From contig DAOVHN010000017.1 of assembly GCA_030671915.1 (NCBI GenBank), forward strand, positions 1-12,893: DNA of 12,893 bases, written 5' to 3'. Position numbers and translations under genes: made by a program. Below, piece after piece: positions 6,506-12,893 of this stretch; position 1 is the stretch's first letter; each line of letters starts with the position of its first letter. Origin of the DNA: Pseudomonadota bacterium (GTDB taxonomy: Bacteria; Pseudomonadota; Alphaproteobacteria; UBA8366; JADFVY01). Under the pieces are notes generated by a model. It worked only from the letters and a program-made list of their open reading frames with translations. It did not search any database and had not been told where the DNA came from.

Positions 6506-6579
6506 TGTCCACCGGGGGCTAATGTGATAAATCCTCCGCCCGCCGGCAAGAGGCCCCAGAATCTGGATAAACGCAAGCA
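6506..6579. promoter_or_regulatory. Divergent spacer between anmK and tyrS
   Basis: These 74 bases must hold the start signals of both genes. They contain an AT-rich TAATGTGATAAAT stretch (6520-6532) and a perfect short palindrome CCAGA-A-TCTGG (6556-6566) about 13 bases before tyrS. A weak plus-strand promoter candidate is TTGTCC (6505-6510) with TAAATC (6528-6533), 17 bases apart. No T-box or other riboswitch is apparent, and tyrS has only a poor Shine-Dalgarno sequence. Confidence 0.3.
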
Positions 6580-7833
6580 ATGACGACAACAGGCTCCGAA
6601 TTTCTGAAAGCCGTGACCGAGCGCGGTTTCATCCATCAATGCACCGATGTGCCGGCGCTGGACAAACTCGCCTCCGAGGGGCCGATCCACGCCTATATCG
6701 GCTTCGATGCGACGGCCGATTCGCTGCATGCGGGAAGCCTGGTGCCAATCATGCTGCTGCGCCTGCTGCAGCGCACCGGGCATAAACCGATCGTGCTGAT
6801 GGGCGGCGGCACAACGAAGGTCGGCGATCCTTCCGGCAAGGACGAGCAGCGCCAGCTTCTGGATGACGCGCGGATCGACGCCAATATCCTGGGTATCCGC
6901 TGGATATTCGAGAATTTCCTGACCTTCGGCGACGGGCCGACCGACGCCGTCATGGTCGATAACGCGGATTGGCTGGACGATCTGCAATATATCCCGTTCC
7001 TGCGCGAATACGGCCGGCATTTTTCGGTCAACCGCATGCTGGGATTCGATTCGGTCAAGCTGCGTCTCGACCGCGAGCAGCCGCTGAGCTTCCTGGAATT
7101 CAATTACATGGTGCTGCAGGCATACGATTTCCTTGAGTTGTCGCGCCGCAATGGCTGCGTCTTGCAAATGGGCGGCTCGGACCAGTGGGGCAATATCATC
7201 GCCGGCATCGAGCTCACCCACAAATGCGACCACAAGCAGCTTTACGGGCTGACCACGCCGCTGCTGACCACCTCGTCGGGCGCGAAGATGGGCAAAACGG
7301 CTTCGGGCGCGGTATGGCTGAACGAGGAGCGGCTGAGCGCCTACGATTACTGGCAATACTGGCGTAATATGGAGGACGCCGATGTCGGCCGCTTCCTGAA
7401 GCTGTTCACCGACCTGCCGATGGACGAAATCGCCCGGCTGGAGGCGCTGGAAGGCGCCGATATCAACGAGGCCAAAAAGATACTGGCCAACGAGGCGACG
7501 AAGCTGTGCCACGGTGATGAAGCGGCGGTGGCGGCGGCGGAAACCGCAGCCAAGACCTTTGAGCAGGGCGTCATCGCCGAGAATCTGCCAACCATCGAGG
7601 TGGCGAGCAGCGACCTGGAAGCCGGCCTGCCCGCCTTCGAATTGATACGGCGTGCGGGCCTGGCGAGTTCCAACGGCGAGGCGAGGCGGCTGATCAAGGG
7701 TGGCGGCGGCCGTCTGAACGATGTGGCGATCGGCGAGGAGACGGCCCAGGTGACGCTGGCCGACGTCAATGCGGACGGCGTCATCAAACTGTCGGCCGGC
7801 AAGAAGCGCCACGCCCTGGTGCGCCCGGCCTGA
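6580..7833 (+). CDS. tyrS: Tyrosyl-tRNA synthetase
   Basis: TyrS charges tRNA-Tyr with tyrosine for translation. The 417-residue length fits the bacterial TyrRS of the E. coli class (424). The class I Rossmann domain shows [18 protein letters not shown] (39-56), containing the HIGH-type box as HAGS (50-53), then [15 protein letters not shown] (75-89). The tyrosine pocket residues are Y176, Q180 and D183 in [23 protein letters not shown] (196-205) and the KMSKS loop as KMGKT (236-240) follow. The C-terminal S4 RNA-binding domain spans about 350-412 ([28 protein letters not shown]). The HAGS and KMGKT variants appear normal for alphaproteobacterial TyrS. The ATG at 6580 matches the family N-terminus ([15 protein letters not shown]), though the ribosome-binding site is weak. 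The stop lies 6 bases from the end of the convergent AsmA-like gene. Confidence 0.97.
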   Translation: MTTTGSEFLKAVTERGFIHQCTDVPALDKLASEGPIHAYIGFDATADSLHAGSLVPIMLLRLLQRTGHKPIVLMGGGTTKVGDPSGKDEQRQLLDDARIDANILGIRWIFENFLTFGDGPTDAVMVDNADWLDDLQYIPFLREYGRHFSVNRMLGFDSVKLRLDREQPLSFLEFNYMVLQAYDFLELSRRNGCVLQMGGSDQWGNIIAGIELTHKCDHKQLYGLTTPLLTTSSGAKMGKTASGAVWLNEERLSAYDYWQYWRNMEDADVGRFLKLFTDLPMDEIARLEALEGADINEAKKILANEATKLCHGDEAAVAAAETAAKTFEQGVIAENLPTIEVASSDLEAGLPAFELIRRAGLASSNGEARRLIKGGGGRLNDVAIGEETAQVTLADVNADGVIKLSAGKKRHALVRPA

Positions 7834-7839
7834 AGTCCG

Positions 7840-10800
7840 TCAATCGCGCTGCGTCGGTGGCTCGGCCCCGGGCTTGTTGCCCGGCTGGTCGCTATCTTCT
7901 TGCGGTTTCAGGCGGAATAGTTTGCGCAGAAAACCGAGCGCCAGGACGCTGCCTGGTTTCCCCTCGACTTTCGGCTCGTCCAGCTTGCCGCTGACCTCGA
8001 AATTCGCGGCTATCAGTCCTTCCTGAAAAAACAGTCCGAACAAGGGTATAATTCCGAATAACTGCTGCAACGTGTTGGCTGGAACCACTACTCCCTGCAT
8101 CTCGATGGAATTTTCGTTGAAATTCATCCAGCCGCCTTTGTCGACATGGACGCCCACCGGGCCCCAAGCTTCCATCTCGCCAAAGGTCAGCAATTCGCCG
8201 TCATAGGTATATGACCCCTCCAATCCGGCGAAACTGACGCCTTCGCCCGCCGCCGCCGCCGCGGGGAGCCCGACAAGGGTGATGATCTGCAGCAGCTTGA
8301 TGCCGGCCGGGGCTTCCTTCATGCGGAAATCCTTGACCCAGAGATTGCCGGTGAGCGGGGCATCGACCGTCTCGCGGCGGCCCTCGATCGCCATGGACCC
8401 GCCCTGGATTTCGTCCCACCAGCCCAGCGAGCGTAGCGCCTGGCCGGCATCGTCCGATTCCACGAGGAGTTCGTATCCTTTTTCACCCTTGCCGTAGTTG
8501 ACCTTTAGCTCCGCGCCCTCGCCCAGCGTGGCGATCAGAATGACTTGCTCCCAGTCCCGGCCATTATAAGCGCCGTTGAAGGTGCCGCGATGCATGCGTC
8601 GGCCTTCGCCGGTAACAGCCTCTTTGAAATTCGCCTTGATCGTCAGCGGCTTGCCCTTCTTGTCCGCCTTCCCATCGCCCCCCTCGGCTTCCATGATGAT
8701 TTTTTCATATTCGTCGGTCAGGAAATGGCGAACGTCGACCCGGTCGCCTTCGATGTCGACCCGGTAACCGCCATTATCCATCAGGGTGATCTCGCCCTTG
8801 ACGTCATTGCCGCGATACCGAAGATCCCGCAGCGTTACCTTGGCTATATCCGACATGTCAGGCAGGAACTCGATCTTCACGGTGCCTTCGGCATCCCCCG
8901 TCTTCACGTTCAGCCGGTCGAAAATAAGGTTGCCCGCCTTCAGGACCCTGGCGTCGATTTCCAGACGCCCCGGCTTGCCTGGATCCTTCTGCCAGGCGGC
9001 CTCGGGTATCCTGAACAGGGTCGGCGTCAGATCCGACCTGACAACAAGTTTCGGCTCGCGTTTGGCTACCACCGTATAGGTTAGTTCGGTGGGCGCGGTC
9101 CCCTTGATCCAGTACGACAAGTCGGGCAGATTCAGGGCCAGCCGCTGGGCATCATCCGGGCTCGCCTTGACCTCGAAGCGGCGTTTGAACTTTGCGCCAG
9201 CATCGAAATTTTCCTTCCAGGCGATTTCGGCGGAGACACCGTTCAGCCGGACATCGCCAGCCAGCAGCATATCGGCGCGGGTGACCTCCAGGTCCAGCGC
9301 CCCCTCGCTGATCGCCAGATCGAACGGGCCATTGGGGACGGACACACCCGTCAGCTTCCCCTTGGCGGTGACATCCAGCATATCGCCGGTCAGCCCCTTG
9401 ATCAGCGGCAGCTCGAAATGCAGGTCCGCGCTGGATACGCCCCCCAGGTCGGCGGGATCGAAGCCCAGCTTGTCGCCGTAATGCAGCGGGTCTTCGTCGA
9501 GAACCTTCAGCGCCGTGACGATCGGCCCCTCGGTTTTTACATCGATGACCAGCCGGGCCTTTCCCTTCTGGTCCATATCGACGACTTCGACCTGCCCCCC
9601 GGTGACCTTTATGTCTTCGGCCAGGCTGGCTTCGCCGACGCCGAGATAAAAGCCGTGCCGATCGAAAGTTCCGGCGCCGTTGACACCGACGACCGGCGTC
9701 ATTTCCTTGAAATAGCTGATGCCGAGGTCCGTATAGGCGAGTGTGCCTTCCAGTTTTTCCAGGGTTACGCCGCCATCGCCCCCATCCCCGATCGTGAGCG
9801 CCAGGTCGATTGTCCCCCTGTCGACGATTCCCTCATAGATATTTTCGGTCACCCATTTGCGGGCTCCCGGTTGGGCGCTGACCGGCCAGAAGCGGTGCAG
9901 CTCGCGAATCTCGAACTCTTCCATATGGGCGGAAAGCGACACCCGCACGCCGCCGCCCTCTTCCACCGGCTCCAGCGCAGCCTCGGCAAAGGCCGTCGCA
10001 TCGCCCAGATCGATGATGGCCTGCTCAATACGCACGGTCGAAAAATCGGCGGTGGCGCTACCCTGAACCCGCAAAGAGCTGACGTTCAGGGGCTCTCGGT
10101 AAAGATCGGTTAGTTCCAGCTTGCCGGCGGCGCCCAGCAGGTCGAAATCGAAACTTTCAAGCTCGCCCTTCAGCTTGCCATGCAGATTGACCGAGCCGTT
10201 GAGCGGCATGCTGAGCGCAGTGATCGCGGAAAGCTGCGGAGGCAGGCTCGTCGCGAAGGCCGCCGGTTCGACATCGTTAAAATTAAGCGCCGCAAAATAT
10301 CCCAAATCGTCCTTATTGATGCCGGCGCTTATGGTGAAGTCGGCCTGTCGATCACCATATTGCAACTTTAACTTTGCGTCGCCGGTAATGCCGGAATTGC
10401 CTTTAAGCAATACGATTTCGGCATCCGGCGAGCGGAAATAGCTGCCGGCAACCCGGTCCTCGAACACGACCTGCCCACCGAGAATGCTGATACGACGCAA
10501 ATAACCGAAGGATCGCGATGGATCGGGATCCGCCAGCAACTCATCCACAAGAAAATCGATAACCTCGGTGCCGGCGGCCGGTTTCGCAATGGGCGGGCCA
10601 TCCACCGCCATGGGCTGTTGTTCGTCGACGACTTCCACAAAACCCAACGCGAACTCTCCGTTTTCCTGCCGGATGACGCGGACGCTCGGACCGATGGCGT
10701 CAAGGCTGGTGGGCGCCACATTGCCGCGTACCAGCGCGCGCAGGGACAGGCCGAGTGAGAGTTGCGGCACACGCGCCAGCGTGGAGCCGTCCGGCGCCGT

Positions 10801-11049
10801 TACGACCACATTGGTGGCCACGATATCCACCGCGTTGCGCCATCCGGCCCAGACGGCAACAGTCTCGTCGATATCGACGGTATAACCGCGCCCCTCGGTT
10901 TTCAGCGCCTCTTCCAGATGCGGCGTCAGGAAATCCAGGGGCACCGGCCCAGCATGCAACCGCCAGGCGACCAGCCCTCCAAGCGCCACCATTCCGGCCA
11001 GAAGACCAGCGATAATTTCGGAAAGGATAAGCGATGTGCGGCGGACCAC
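7840..11049 (-). CDS. AsmA/YhdP-like membrane-anchored envelope protein with DUF3971/AsmA C-terminal domain
   Basis: This 1069-residue protein belongs to the AsmA-like superfamily. Some members (YhdP, TamB) are bridge-like proteins spanning the periplasm that help phospholipid transport to the outer membrane. It has one N-terminal signal anchor (LILSEIIAGLLAGMVALGGLVAW, about 7-29) followed by a long beta-rich periplasmic body. It ends in the family signature at about 986-1045 (VVVPANTLQQLFGIIPLFG ... FEVSGKLDEPKVEGKPGS). This is the usual AsmA-like C-terminus, then a charged tail of about 20 residues. The start is uncertain: GTG at 11049 gives MVRRTSLIL just before the anchor and leaves room for the glnE promoter. 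ATGs at 11145 and 11166, and one at 11349 inside glnE, are in frame but add unlike-family residues. No good Shine-Dalgarno sequence precedes the GTG. It is divergent from glnE. The specific YhdP-like role is inferred. Confidence 0.85.
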   Translation of the reverse strand: MVRRTSLILSEIIAGLLAGMVALGGLVAWRLHAGPVPLDFLTPHLEEALKTEGRGYTVDIDETVAVWAGWRNAVDIVATNVVVTAPDGSTLARVPQLSLGLSLRALVRGNVAPTSLDAIGPSVRVIRQENGEFALGFVEVVDEQQPMAVDGPPIAKPAAGTEVIDFLVDELLADPDPSRSFGYLRRISILGGQVVFEDRVAGSYFRSPDAEIVLLKGNSGITGDAKLKLQYGDRQADFTISAGINKDDLGYFAALNFNDVEPAAFATSLPPQLSAITALSMPLNGSVNLHGKLKGELESFDFDLLGAAGKLELTDLYREPLNVSSLRVQGSATADFSTVRIEQAIIDLGDATAFAEAALEPVEEGGGVRVSLSAHMEEFEIRELHRFWPVSAQPGARKWVTENIYEGIVDRGTIDLALTIGDGGDGGVTLEKLEGTLAYTDLGISYFKEMTPVVGVNGAGTFDRHGFYLGVGEASLAEDIKVTGGQVEVVDMDQKGKARLVIDVKTEGPIVTALKVLDEDPLHYGDKLGFDPADLGGVSSADLHFELPLIKGLTGDMLDVTAKGKLTGVSVPNGPFDLAISEGALDLEVTRADMLLAGDVRLNGVSAEIAWKENFDAGAKFKRRFEVKASPDDAQRLALNLPDLSYWIKGTAPTELTYTVVAKREPKLVVRSDLTPTLFRIPEAAWQKDPGKPGRLEIDARVLKAGNLIFDRLNVKTGDAEGTVKIEFLPDMSDIAKVTLRDLRYRGNDVKGEITLMDNGGYRVDIEGDRVDVRHFLTDEYEKIIMEAEGGDGKADKKGKPLTIKANFKEAVTGEGRRMHRGTFNGAYNGRDWEQVILIATLGEGAELKVNYGKGEKGYELLVESDDAGQALRSLGWWDEIQGGSMAIEGRRETVDAPLTGNLWVKDFRMKEAPAGIKLLQIITLVGLPAAAAAGEGVSFAGLEGSYTYDGELLTFGEMEAWGPVGVHVDKGGWMNFNENSIEMQGVVVPANTLQQLFGIIPLFGLFFQEGLIAANFEVSGKLDEPKVEGKPGSVLALGFLRKLFRLKPQEDSDQPGNKPGAEPPTQRD

Positions 11050-11164
11050 GGTTCTGTTGTTCTTTTCGGCCAATCGTGAAATATACAACCAGCATAATAC
11101 ATTACGTGGCACTTGACCACGCCCGGAGCATGCCGCAGTTTGCATAAATCCACTGTAAGCGACC
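11050..11164. promoter_or_regulatory. Divergent spacer between the AsmA-like gene and glnE
   Basis: The 115 bases carry AT-rich stretches on the left (11070-11105) and a small inverted repeat, CGTGG-CACTTGA-CCACG (11104-11120). Minus-strand -10-like hexamers (TATTAT, TATATT) are present, but none has an acceptable -35 partner, so no promoter is called. No sigma54-type GG-N10-GC element was recognised that would tie glnE to nitrogen control. Confidence 0.3.
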
Positions 11165-12893
11165 ATGGCCCTGACAAGCATCTCCATCGACCCCGGCCGT
11201 CTGCCGAAACCCGCCAATCCCGAACGCGCGAAGGCGGGGTTGATTCGGCTTCGCGAATCCCAGGCGCAGAACGGGGAGCGGGCGGCCTTCCTGGCGGAGG
11301 TCGAAGCCGATGCCGCCGGACGCGCGCTGCTGGACACGGTTTTCGGCAACAGCCCCTACCTGGGACGTTGTCTTGCGCAGGAGGTGGATAGCCTTCAAAC
11401 GTTCTTTGTCGACGGGCCGGATGCCGCCTTCGCGGCCCTGATGGCGGATACCGAGCAGGCACTGGCCAGCGAAACCAGCCAGAACCGCGTCATGACGAAG
11501 CTGCGACGCGCCAAGCGCCGCGCCGCGCTGATCGCAGGGTTGGCGGACATTGCCGGCCTGTGGCCGCTGGAAAAGGTCACCGGCGCACTGACCGACCTGG
11601 CCGAGGAAAGCCTGCATGTCGCCGCCCGATACGTGCTGGGCGCGGCGGCGGCGCAAGGGGCCATCGAGCTGGCGGATACGGCCGACCCGGAACGGGATTC
11701 AGGCTACATCATCCTCGGCATGGGCAAGCTGGGGGCGCGGGAGCTGAACTATTCCAGCGATATCGACCTGATCGTGCTGTATGACGCCGACAGGGTGCGC
11801 GGCGCGGCGCCCGAGGCGATGGGACCGATCTTCGTCAAGGCTACCCGGCAGCTGGTGCATTTCGTCGATGCGCGCACCGCCGACGGCTATGTGTTCCGTA
11901 CCGATCTGCGACTGCGCCCCGACCCCGGCGCTACCCCCATCGCCATATCCGCCGAGGCCGCGGAGGCCTATTACGAAAGCGTCGGCCAGAACTGGGAGCG
12001 CGCCGCCATGATAAAGGCGCGCCCGGTGGCCGGCGATATAGAAGCAGGCGAGCGATTCCTGCATCATCTGCGCCCCTATATCTGGCGCAAGAATCTGGAT
12101 TTCGCGGCGATTCAGGACGTGCATTCGATCAAGCGCCAGATCAACGCCCATCGCGGCGGCGCGCAAATCGCGGTCAACGGCCACAACATAAAGCTGGGCC
12201 GCGGCGGCATCCGCGAGATCGAGTTTTTCTGCCAAACGCAGCAGCTGATCTGGGGCGGCCGCATCCCGGAACTGCGCGATCGCGGAACCGTCGCCACCCT
12301 GGATGCGCTGGCCAGGATCGAGCGGATCGACCGGCGGACCGCCGAGGAGATGACCGAGGCCTATGGCTTTCTGAGACGGCTGGAGCACCGGCTGCAGATG
12401 GTGAACGACGAGCAAACCCACGACGTGCCGCGCACCGACGAGGGCGTCGACGACATCGCCACCTTCATGGGATACGACACGGGCGCGGCATTCCGCGACG
12501 ACCTACTGCATCATCTGGGCCGCGTCGAGCATCATTACGCCCATCTGTTCGAGGAAGCGCCGGAACTGGGCGCCGGCGGCGCGCTGGTATTCACCGGCGG
12601 GGAGAACCATCCGGATACTGTGAAAACGCTGGAAGAAATGGGTTTCGCCGACGGAGGATCGATCTCCAACATCGTGAGAAGCTGGCATCACGGCCGCTAC
12701 CGCGCGACCCGCAGCGAACGTGCCCGCCAGATCCTGACCGAAATGATGCCCCGGCTGCTGCAGGCATTCGCCAACACCGCCACCCCCGACAAGGCCTTCG
12801 CGCGGTTCGACGAGTTCGTCGCCGGTCTGCCCGCCGGCGTGCAGATTTTCTCACTGTTCCATGCCAACCCGCCAATGCTGGACATGGTGGCGG
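11165..12893 (+). CDS. glnE: Glutamine synthetase adenylyltransferase / adenylyl-tyrosine phosphorylase GlnE, N-terminal 576 residues (cut by window edge)
   Basis: GlnE adds AMP to glutamine synthetase to lower its activity and removes it by phosphorolysis, under control of PII proteins and glutamine. The frame is open from the ATG at 11165 to the right edge. The N-terminal nucleotidyltransferase domain (about 60-300), which in E. coli does the deadenylylation, shows ILGMGKLGARELNYSSDIDL (183-202). Its metal-binding aspartates are D199 and D201, with the later motif FRTDLRLRPDPG (244-255). GRGGIREIEFFCQTQQL (345-361) begins the helical PII-uridylyltransferase-like segment, running to about 460. 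From about 480 the second repeat begins; its catalytic adenylyltransferase part is outside the window. Full length should be about 950-1000 residues. The start is supported by the family-like N-terminus and fits the divergent spacer, but the ribosome-binding site is weak. Confidence 0.96.
   Translation, partial: MALTSISIDPGRLPKPANPERAKAGLIRLRESQAQNGERAAFLAEVEADAAGRALLDTVFGNSPYLGRCLAQEVDSLQTFFVDGPDAAFAALMADTEQALASETSQNRVMTKLRRAKRRAALIAGLADIAGLWPLEKVTGALTDLAEESLHVAARYVLGAAAAQGAIELADTADPERDSGYIILGMGKLGARELNYSSDIDLIVLYDADRVRGAAPEAMGPIFVKATRQLVHFVDARTADGYVFRTDLRLRPDPGATPIAISAEAAEAYYESVGQNWERAAMIKARPVAGDIEAGERFLHHLRPYIWRKNLDFAAIQDVHSIKRQINAHRGGAQIAVNGHNIKLGRGGIREIEFFCQTQQLIWGGRIPELRDRGTVATLDALARIERIDRRTAEEMTEAYGFLRRLEHRLQMVNDEQTHDVPRTDEGVDDIATFMGYDTGAAFRDDLLHHLGRVEHHYAHLFEEAPELGAGGALVFTGGENHPDTVKTLEEMGFADGGSISNIVRSWHHGRYRATRSERARQILTEMMPRLLQAFANTATPDKAFARFDEFVAGLPAGVQIFSLFHANPPMLDMVA

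Noticed and set aside
5390..6589. A longer AnmK starting at 6589
   Set aside because: It would overlap the divergent tyrS start and add residues absent from the family; the ATG at 6505 gives the expected length.
6499..7812. A 437-codon open frame antisense to tyrS
   Set aside because: It mirrors the codon structure of tyrS, has no recognisable domain, and its Gln/Arg/Ala-rich composition is typical of antisense shadows in GC-rich DNA. The same applies to other long antisense frames over iscS, cysE, anmK and glnE.
6580..7833. HIGH box reads HAGS and KMSKS reads KMGKT in TyrS, which could look like damaged catalytic motifs
   Set aside because: To my knowledge alphaproteobacterial TyrS proteins commonly have H-x-G-S, and KFGKT/KMGKT is normal for bacterial TyrS. 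The rest of the active site is intact.

Overview
The window reads as chromosomal DNA from an alphaproteobacterium, possibly of the Rhodospirillales type. The coding regions are GC-rich, and the set of genes points the same way: an iscR-iscS-sufB Fe-S assembly operon, an AsmA/YhdP-like giant envelope protein next to glnE, divergent anmK/tyrS, and an orphan CheZ. This placement is an inference from gene content and protein flavour, with no database search. I saw no tRNA, rRNA, CRISPR array, insertion sequence or prophage gene. The region is densely coded; no stretch without a gene exceeds 250 bases.

Left part (1-3652, all on the minus strand, transcribed right to left): a cysteine-to-Fe-S operon in the order cysE (serine acetyltransferase), iscR (Rrf2-family Fe-S sensor), iscS-type cysteine desulfurase, a second Rrf2-family SUF regulator, then sufB, which runs off the left edge. 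The logic is cysteine supply, then sulfur extraction, then the scaffold, with two probable Fe-S-sensing repressors in the same transcription unit. The 130-base gap before the second regulator carries a plausible internal promoter and two good palindromes, so the sufB half of the operon may have its own control.

Middle (3653-7833): a 249-base divergent spacer separates cysE from a COG2945-type alpha/beta hydrolase on the plus strand. A strong hairpin terminator lies between that gene and a convergent orphan cheZ. Upstream of cheZ on the same strand is anmK (cell-wall sugar recycling), which is divergent from tyrS (tyrosyl-tRNA synthetase).

Right part (7840-12893): a 1069-residue AsmA/YhdP-like membrane-anchored protein on the minus strand ends 6 bases from the end of tyrS. 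It is divergent from glnE (glutamine synthetase adenylyltransferase/deadenylylase), which runs off the right edge after 576 codons.

Most of this is conserved housekeeping sequence. I found no clearly novel system. The points worth a second look are the paired Rrf2 regulators with different cysteine spacings, the palindromes in the suf internal gap, the hairpin over the cysE ribosome-binding region, and the CheZ tail that resembles a FliM CheY-binding peptide.
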